Assembly: GCA_029204225.1 (NCBI GenBank)
Contig: CM055098.1
Location: forward strand, 8,969,746-9,033,745
DNA: 64,000 bases
Source of the DNA: Diphasiastrum complanatum
Lineage: Eukaryota; Streptophyta; Lycopodiopsida; Lycopodiales; Lycopodiaceae
Direction of reading: 5' to 3'
Under the pieces are notes generated by a model. The model had not been told where the DNA came from, ran no database searches, and saw only the letters and a program-made list of their open reading frames with translations. Below, piece after piece: positions 57,166 to 64,000 of the stretch. Within the stretch, counting starts at the first letter, position 1; each line of letters starts with the position of its first letter. Made by a program: the position numbers and the translations under genes.

Positions 57166-58742
57166 GAGTCTCCTAGTACTCTCTTCCAAATTGGTCCAAC
57201 CATCTGAAACCATATGAAAATGCAGCCAGTTTTCTTAAAAAGATTTCTAATGAATGTAGCCTGCAGCCATCTGAAACCAAGCAACAGATCTGCATAACAA
57301 TTGCTTTTTTAATTCCTTTCACATGATACCCATATTGGCAACTATCCCAAAAAAAAACAAATTGCATTCCGGAAAACCCTAATGGGAAATCCCGGATCGC
57401 GTTCGTGAACGTGTTCCGGGAATGCGGACTGCAACTTTGGTCAAAATGAGCCAGAGAGGGGCAGAACTGGCTTGTTTTGCAGTCTAAAGATGCATGGGAA
57501 CTGCGCGTTGGCAAATCGGGCCAATTTAGTAGTTGTTGTGTTTTTGTGCAAAAAATCAGGTCTGAACCCAGCTAAAAACCTTTGCAAAAAATAGAGATGG
57601 TGGTAAGTCAAAACTATCATCAAAGAGGGAAAGGGAAGTAGGCAGCAGGGCAACATCCATCTCAATCCTCTAGTCACAGCTTTCCACCTTTCATTCCAGA
57701 TTTCGACAGTTTCCTGCTGATTTCTATCTTTTTCTTGCTATCTACGTTTCTTGCAGGTTCACACATTGTTTGCCTCAGAGATAGAGGCCAAACAAAAGTG
57801 CTTCTACTAACTAGTATATGAGGCTTATGCCCACACTTACAGTCCACAATCTTCTGCTCAATAGTTCAAGAACCTTTTTTGGCTCTACAAAAAAGTATCC
57901 CAGCTTTGTCAATAAAAGACAGCTTTTATTACAATGACAAGAAACCAGATTTTTGGTGAAAAACGAGAAGGATAACCACTCAAAAACAGATGTAAGATGC
58001 AAAGAAATCTACTCTTAAACCATAACCGATTTTCCATCATTGAAATGCAAAATTTCAGCCTCTAATTAAGGGCCATATATAGCACCAAAGAAACCAATAT
58101 GAAGTTCCTTAAATGCCGAAAATAAAATGCCTTACATCCAAAAGAAAAGTGCAAAAACAATGACATTTTCTATGCCAAAAACATTTGCAAAATTTGGCTA
58201 AGAAGCAGATTCGATTCACTTCAAAAATTCACTTTTCAAGAGCCGGATTCACACAATTTCGTTGCAAAACTTGGCAGTGCACTCACCTTGCAACAAAAAT
58301 ACTCTTAAAAATTCGTAAATTTGCTAGAAACAAAGTGAATCAAACCCCCAAACGTTTTGCTCCCACCTTTGCACCAATTCTCCAAGAATCAAGACCCCAA
58401 CTTTGCAAGATACCTTCACCAATTCTTGGTCTCCACTCATATGCCTTCAATCAACTATTCCTCCTAGCTTTGGCTCTTATACCCTCCAAGGCTCCTCCCC
58501 AACTAGGAGTGGACTGTGACACCTCACTCAACACATCAGCAGCCTAACTGGGCCATCTCATCCACTTCCCCTATGTCATTGTTAGTTCCGTACCAATCCA
58601 CCATCTTCAGTTTTAGGCCTCTAACCATTAATTATGACTTTAATACCATGAGGGCTCCAACCCCTCATAATCATAAATAATTTTCGGGTTGAGATAAGCC
58701 TACTGACCTCCTTGCGAAATATTTAATCCGAGATCAATCATT
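57166..58742. other. No gene recognised
   Basis: Contains an imperfect inverted repeat GCATTCCGG...CCGGGAATGC around 57365-57424. GGAGTGGACTGTGACACCTC near 58507 resembles a PPT plus LTR start (TGTGACACCTCACTC) of Gypsy elements, but no second copy was found. ORFs 57441-57677 and 58185-58547 have no known motif. Confidence 0.35.
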
Positions 58743-59065
58743 AAAGAAACTCAAATGGCCAAGGAGAGGTGATGACCGGAGTCGAAGTTGGAATAATATA
58801 TAATGTGGTGGCAAATTGTGTCACAAGGTTCACCAAAAGTGGAGGAGGCGAAAAAGGGAGAAACATATGTCAAAAGGAAGCTATAATTACATTTCGATTT
58901 TTTGATGGCTTCATGCACCGTGTGTAGAGTGAAAAAAGAAAACTCAAATGGTCAAGGAGAGGTGATGACCGGAGTGGAAGTTGGAATAATATATAATGTG
59001 GTAGCAAATTGTCCAAGTCAGAAGGTCCACCAACAGTGGAGGAGCTGAATAGGTGAAAAAAGGAA
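58743..59065 (+). repeat. Direct duplication, two copies of about 120 bp
   Basis: Units from about 58743 and about 58933 share ACTCAAATGG(C/T)CAAGGAGAG, GTGATGACCGGAGT(C/G)GAAGT, TGGAATAATATATAATGTGG and AGTGGAGGAG, with a spacer of about 65 bp between copies. Confidence 0.88.
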
Positions 59066-59708
59066 AGCGCCGCAAAACGCAACCAACCTATACAAAAAGC
59101 CAATAAGTCTTTGATTATTACTGTCTATATAAGCAATTTTCATTTGACATAAGAAAGAATGATAACGACATTTGGTTTCTCGAAGGAGGTGTGGATACAA
59201 AAAGAAAAGGAGGGGGGGGGGCGAGAAAAAGAAACAAAGAAAGCTTTATCAATGTCTTTTCCATGCCAAAGGCGTATGTATAAGACGAATAAGTACATGT
59301 TAAGTATGTGAAACAAGTGGGAGCGTATGAAAAAGTCTCCAAATCTATAAAAGAAAATGCGTCTAATATAAATCTAAGTACAAATACCACTAATAAGAAA
59401 CTAAACATCTATGAAACATGAAAATAGCTATGTATGGTGGTAAAAAGCCTAAGATCTTATGGAAACGTGATGAGGCTGCTACTACTGAAGATGTAATACG
59501 AGCTGCAATAGGAGGTAGGACTGGGGTAACCTGCCGATTGCGAGAGTGGGAAGGTCGTGCAAGGGCGAGTAGATTTGGCTGTATGGGACCGCTGGGAGGT
59601 GCACCGTCGCTGAGCTCTATGGGAAGTCATATCATCATCATCCTCATCGTCTTCTGAATCTGAGTCAAATCGTGGTCGTCGTCTGGAGAAAAAAGTGGTG
59701 ATATGAAG
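59066..59708. other. No intact gene; acidic low-complexity reading frame on minus strand
   Basis: On the minus strand near 59695-59630 a frame reads RRRPRFDSDSEDDEDDDDDM, typical of acidic linkers near retroelement gag. It is too short to assign. A 10-bp G run lies near 59212. Confidence 0.3.
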
Positions 59709-61770
59709 CTATGTGTCTGGAGTGCTCGAATGAGAAGACTGGAGATCTGCTTCAACTTTTTCATTCTTAAACTCTACAGCCGTGGGTGAGGTTGGCTGAA
59801 ATCCATACATCAGCATAAACGGGCTGTATCTCGTTGCTAAATGTTTGGTACTGTTATAAGCAAACTCCAACAATGGGAGATACTCTTCCCAGTTGGTTTT
59901 CTTTTTGTTGATGTATGCACCAAGCATATCCTCCAGTACCTGATTCACTCTTTTTGTTTGACCATCTGTATGTGGATGGTCTGTAGTACCCAAATTTAGT
60001 CGTATACTTTAAATAGCCCTTCTATAAATGACCTTGCTAACTCTGGAGCTCTTAGGGTTGTTTTGGTCGGAATAAAGTGGGCCATTTTGGTCAACTGGTC
60101 AACTATGACCCAAATAGCATCATGACCCTTCTGGGTCTTAGGCAGGTTCACTACGAAATCCATGGAGATACTTTCCCACTTACCAGCTAGTATATCTAAG
60201 GGCTGCAGGAGCCCTTCTGCCCTAAGACACTCTGCTTTATCAACCTGACACTTCTAGCAACTAAGTACATATTGTTGGACGTCCTTTCTCACGCTAGGCC
60301 AGAAGAATTGCCTCCGAAGAAGCTCAAAACATATAGGACCTGCTGCCTATCATCCTCTGAATTGGGGACACATACTCTATCTCTATAGAGCAAGTACTCA
60401 TCCTGAATGGAATACTGTTTCCATGTAAATCCTTGATAAAACTGACCCTCAACCACTACAGTTTGCTTGGGTAAAACAGGCTACGAGTCCTCAACATCAT
60501 CTGACGTTATTTGGACTCATCATCCTCAATGGAAGCTACCGTTTGCTTGGATGAACTGTCACCAACCTCGGGAACTAGTTCTAAACTCTATAACTGTTTG
60601 ATCTGGACTGACCTCCAGATGGTGGAAAAGTAAGCATCATGCTGACACTTCCCCCTCAAGGACTCGAGTAACTCACTGTGAATTTGAGTAAAGTTCAGCT
60701 CATTTATCATAGGCATTCTAATGAGGGCATATGCTACTGTATTGAACTTGCCTCATCTATATCTGATAGACATATCAAACTCTTGCATTAACTCAGCCCA
60801 ACGAGCTTTTTGACCTCTGAGCTTAGGCTTATTGCAAAGGCACCTAAGGCTTTCATGGTCTGTCAGGATCTCAAAGTTGGCACCATACAAATAATGCCTC
60901 CAAGTCTTAAGGGCATGTACTATAGAAAAGAGTTCCTTTTCATAGGCACTATACCTAGTCTATGCTGGTTCGAGTTTCTTACTTTCGAACGCAACTAGTC
61001 ATCCATTCTGAGCAAAGTCGTTGGCATCTGTTTCGACCACAAATGGCTGATAGGGAGGGGTTGACAACTTTAAAACTGGCGCAGTACCTAAGGCCATTTT
61101 GAGAGCATCAAAGCTCTCCTGCTGTTTGGGCCCCCATATGAACTCCTTCCCCTTCCCCTTCCCGAAGATTTGTCATAGGAACTGCTATCTGAGCATATTC
61201 CCTGATAAATCGTCTGTAATATCCCGACAAGCCTAGAAAGACTTGTAGGTCTGAAATACTTTGAGGTCTCGGCCAACTGAGTATGGTCTTAGCCCTGTTG
61301 GGGTCCATCTTAATCCCATCTGCCAAGATAATGTGACCCAAATAAGCTATTTCTTCAACAAAGAATTCACAATTAGGCTTCTTAGCATAAAGCTTATGCG
61401 TCATGAGTAGCCGTAACACCTTTCTGAGGTGTTTAAGATGCTCCTTCCTCGTCTTACTATACACGAGGATGTCATCAAAAAATACGACTACGGACTTGCC
61501 TATAAGTATGGTCTAAGGACATTGTTCATCAGGGTCATAAAGGTAGTTGGAGCATTGATGACCATGACGAGTCCTAAAAGCCGCTTTCGGGACATCTTCC
61601 GCTTTTATACAGACCCGATGATATCCCGATCTGAGGTCTATTTTACTTAAATACTTACCTCCATCGAGTTGATCAAACAACTCGTCTGCTCGAGGCATTG
61701 GGTACTTATTCTTAATTGTGACCTTGTTGAGGGTTCTGCAATCTACGCAAAAATGCATAGACATATCAAT
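59709..61770 (-). pseudogene. Gypsy pol remnant: RT, RNase H, integrase
   Basis: Right to left: RT fragment [40 protein letters not shown] and AFRTRHGH (61764-61570). A shifted frame has the FFDDILVYSKT-type active-site segment (61490-61450), then LRLLMTHKLYAKKPNCEFFV, AYLGHIILADGIK and FLGLSGYYRRFIREYAQIAV (to about 61150). RNase H follows in pieces (61100-60700), the integrase zinc region near 60430-60230, core with SPWISWISW-like and VIVDQLTKMAHFI-type segments in broken frames (60200-60040), and DHPHTDGQTKRVNQVLEDML with LPLLEFAYNSTKH (59980-59830). Many stops. The RT N-terminus is replaced abruptly by a CT microsatellite at 61771. Confidence 0.85.

Positions 61771-61828
<58 letters not shown>
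61771..61828 (+). repeat. (CT)n microsatellite at the break of Gypsy RT
   Basis: About 58 bp of uninterrupted CT. Right of it the sequence changes to GC-rich non-Gypsy DNA. Confidence 0.96.
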
Positions 61829-61832
<4 letters not shown>

Positions 61833-62732
61833 AAAACGAGGGGGAGCACTCGCTCCCCCCAACCCACCCCGTTCTCTATCCCCCTCGCTCCACGATCCTC
61901 TTGGAACTGCGCAGCAGCAAACACTTGCAGGTCCCTCCTCCCCTCCAAGCTCTTCTCCTCCTTCCTCTTCTTCTTTCACATCACCATCTTCTTCTTCCTT
62001 TGTTTCCTGCCCCACCTTCCTCTATTGCCGAAAAGGTCCAATTCGAACCGAATCCCAGTTCGAAAATTTTAGACCATATACTATATATATTTATATATGA
62101 ATAATAGGCGGTTCGAACTGTTTCACTGTGCGAACCAGGCCTCGCTGGTTGGAACCACGATTCAAATCGATTGAAAGGCCGATTATGTCATAAGCGCTGC
62201 TAGCTGTTGACGACTAAATGCTAAGCCATCAACAATGAGCACTATACACTGAGAATTAAATTCTAAGTTGAAGTTTTGGTACTTATAACCTTACACCATT
62301 TACATATATAATATGTCATGTATCATGATTGCTCAAATACCAAGAGAGGCCAGTAGGATTTAGATTTTAAACTTTTACTCTTTTTGAATTTGTGACATAC
62401 CATAACACTGAGCATTAAATCAAAGAGTGGGGATTCAGGACTTAGGATTCAAGACCTAGGTAACTGTAATTACCTTATGACAACATAGTTTGCAGCCTAA
62501 ATTCTAAACCAGCATTTGATTTTTGTTGTAACACATACTTAGCATAAGTTTATCCTTTTTCAGAAACCCTAAAACCTATTCTCCAATTTTAATTTTGTGG
62601 AGACCCATTCAACTCTGCTGAATCAGTCGATTCAAAACATGATTGTATGCTATGATTTTATATATTCAATGAACGGCATACAATTTTGTGTACTCAACTT
62701 ATTATTCTTTTCCAACCTAATTTTATTTTTTT
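61829..62732. other. No gene recognised; CT/TTC-rich promoter-like stretch
   Basis: 61840-62030 is rich in CCTC and TTC triplets, like a plant 5' UTR or promoter, but no ORF with resemblance follows. GGTTCGAAC-type words recur (62040-62165: TTCGAACCGAAT, GTTCGAACTG, GGTTGGAACC). Confidence 0.35.
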
Positions 62733-63300
62733 GTGCCTGTCAGATCTCAAAATGAGACCTTCATAAAAATTCAATGGGCATACCATGTTGATTCGTCCGG
62801 AGTGTCAAGTGGTGATTCCAAAATGAATATAAGATATTCATCCAGAAATTCAGTAGATCAATCCGTTGAACAAAGAGCCCTCGCTTTTCAGTCCACTTAT
62901 TTCTGCAGCTTCCTAAGATTTTCCTCATGTAATTGCAGCCTGCTTCCTCGGCTATACTTCACATCAACTTGGGACCCAATCTACCTTTGCTGCAGGCAGA
63001 ACCTCTAAAATTGATTCATTTTCAAAAACCACAAAAAATTCAATTGCATCCCACGTTGAGGCATCCAGAATGTTGAGTGATGTTTCCAATTGCATATAAA
63101 AGATTCGTCCAGGAAATGGATAAATAAATCATTTGAAAGAGCAGCCGTCACTTTTCAGTAAACTTATTTCTGCAGCTTCCTAAGATTTTCCTCATGTACT
63201 TGCATCCTGATTCTCCTGTTATATTCACATCAATCTGGGACCAAATCTTGCTTGCCACAGGCAACAACACATCTGAAATTGATTGGTTTTCAGAAACTGC
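62733..63300 (+). repeat. Tandem duplication of about 270 bp downstream of the PPR gene
   Basis: Copy 1 (about 62760-63035) and copy 2 (about 63036-63300) share GGAGTGTCAAGTG/GAATGTTGAGTG, ACTTATTTCTGCAGCTTCCT, AAGATTTTCCTCATGTA(A/C)TTGCA, TTCACATCAA and AAATTGATT. Copy 2 ends within about 70 bp of the PPR stop codon, so part may be its 3' UTR. Confidence 0.8.
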
Positions 63301-63370
63301 ATCCACAGTCTCCCTTTAGCATAGACAGTTTGTAACTCAACCATTGTGGACTAGAATAACAAGATTCCAC

Positions 63371-64000
63371 CTATCCTTGTTTCTGCCCACCAGCTGAAGC
63401 AAATATGTTTGACATAAGCACATAAGCAGTGGCATTAGTTGGCTCTAGTTTCATTATGGAATCAAAGGAGATCAATCCAAATTCTAGATTGCCATGTGTT
63501 TTGCAAGCTCCGAGCAGCGACAGCCACACATCAACAGTTGGTATTGAAGTCATCTTGTTAATAAAAGCATGTGCAAGATCAAGCTTCCCCGCCCGACCAA
63601 AAAGGTCAACCATAAGCGTGTAGTGATCCATCTCAGGCTTTATCCCAAAGTCATCATGCATGCGCCTAAAGAGCTGATAGCCTTCATCTAAAAGGCCCAA
63701 ATGGCTGCAAGCATAAAGAACTCCCACAAAGGTGACCTTGTCGGGTTTCACTCCCTCCTCCTGCATGTTCTTGAAAAACTGCAGAGCATCCTCACCATGA
63801 CCATGTTGAGCATACCCAACTATCATTGTACTCCACGATACCACATCTCGTCTGGCCAACTCCGAGAACACGTCTTGTGCATCGCACATGCTCCCACATT
63901 TTGCATACATATCGACAAGCGCATTTCCGAGCAACAAATCCATCTCTAATCCACTGTTTTGAAATTGGATGTGGACAGATTTGCCTTGACCTAATGCAGA
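63371..64000 (-). CDS. PLS-class pentatricopeptide-repeat protein, C-terminal part (5' end outside window)
   Basis: 210 codons are open from the window edge to the stop at 63371. Family members bind organelle RNA in a sequence-specific way and take part in editing, splicing or processing in chloroplasts or mitochondria. Visible repeats: end of an L motif with GQGKSVHIQ, S motif LLGNALVDMYAKCGSMCDAQ, P motif DVVSWSTMIVGYAQHGHGED, L motif VTFVGVLYACSHLGLLDEGY, S motif HYTLMVDLFGRAGKLDLAHA, then E-type motif VWLSLLGACKTHGNLEFG ending NATAYVLMSNIFASAGGQKQ-G-stop. Relatives continue with a further E2/DYW region after SNIxAxAG, so this protein stops early. That may be a truncated E domain, a frameshift or a missed intron. 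The usual start lies beyond the right edge, and the internal Met at 63943 is not the start. Confidence 0.9.
   Translation of the reverse strand, partial: SALGQGKSVHIQFQNSGLEMDLLLGNALVDMYAKCGSMCDAQDVFSELARRDVVSWSTMIVGYAQHGHGEDALQFFKNMQEEGVKPDKVTFVGVLYACSHLGLLDEGYQLFRRMHDDFGIKPEMDHYTLMVDLFGRAGKLDLAHAFINKMTSIPTVDVWLSLLGACKTHGNLEFGLISFDSIMKLEPTNATAYVLMSNIFASAGGQKQG

Noticed and set aside
59418-59657. 79-codon plus-strand ORF
   Set aside because: The opposite strand carries an acidic low-complexity frame and no family resemblance exists on either strand.
61718-62104. ORFs on both strands over the CT repeat at 61.8 kb
   Set aside because: Dinucleotide repeat artefacts (Ser-Leu or Arg-Glu runs) followed by low-complexity sequence.

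Overview
The window is plant nuclear DNA. Evidence for this is a PLS-class pentatricopeptide-repeat (PPR) gene at the right edge, a four-exon methylesterase-like hydrolase gene with GT-AG introns near 12 kb, and Ty1/Copia and Ty3/Gypsy LTR retrotransposons primed by initiator tRNA-Met (TGGTATCAGAGC). The high load of nested, decayed elements fits a large plant genome. The wording of the PPR protein reminds me of fern or other seed-free plant proteins, but that is only a weak impression.

Layout. 1-1.9 kb: 5' end of a Copia element on the minus strand, with an intact gag start and its 5' LTR. 2.4-7 kb: two decayed Copia pol remnants on the plus strand, the second split by a 1.02-kb long-inverted-repeat DNA element (3463-4481). 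7-11 kb: non-coding AT-rich DNA holding a diverged ~1-kb direct duplication. 11.5-12.7 kb: the only complete host gene I can support, a 245-residue alpha/beta hydrolase of the MES/SABP2 type on the minus strand. 13.3-28.2 kb: a nest. A short Copia-like element without pol (called X here) is split by a second Copia element (Y, 13492-27109). Y in turn holds repeat-rich DNA, a dead hAT transposase (18.0-20.35 kb) and a deleted Gypsy element (22895-25886). 28.2-30.5 kb: AT-rich DNA with a cluster of TTCCTAG-type inverted repeats.

30.6-41.9 kb: Gypsy wreckage in both orientations. It includes an integrase tail, an unusual coiled-coil ORF in the position of an extra or env-like ORF, a minus-strand gag-protease remnant with its 825-bp 5' LTR, two more gag remnants, and then a Copia gag-protease remnant. 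41.9-47 kb: nothing recognisable. 47-49 kb: a second dead hAT transposase of a different (DUF659) family. 49.6-55.6 kb: a structurally complete Gypsy chromovirus with both LTRs, PBS, PPT, chromodomain and a perfect 5-bp target duplication (ATTTT), but a broken polyprotein. 55.7-61.8 kb: more Gypsy remnants; the last is cut in its reverse transcriptase by a CT microsatellite. 62.7-64 kb: a tandem duplication downstream of the PPR gene, then the PPR gene itself, which runs off the window.

Almost all coding signal outside the MES-like gene and the PPR gene is transposon-derived and inactivated. I see no operon, CRISPR, rRNA or tRNA gene. I did not find a clearly new biological system. The most unusual items are the coiled-coil ORF at 32-34 kb, the dense bidirectional array of a TGCGAGAGTT-type decamer in retroelement leaders, the pol-less Copia-like element X, the long-inverted-repeat element, and the altered nucleophile elbow of the otherwise intact MES-like hydrolase.
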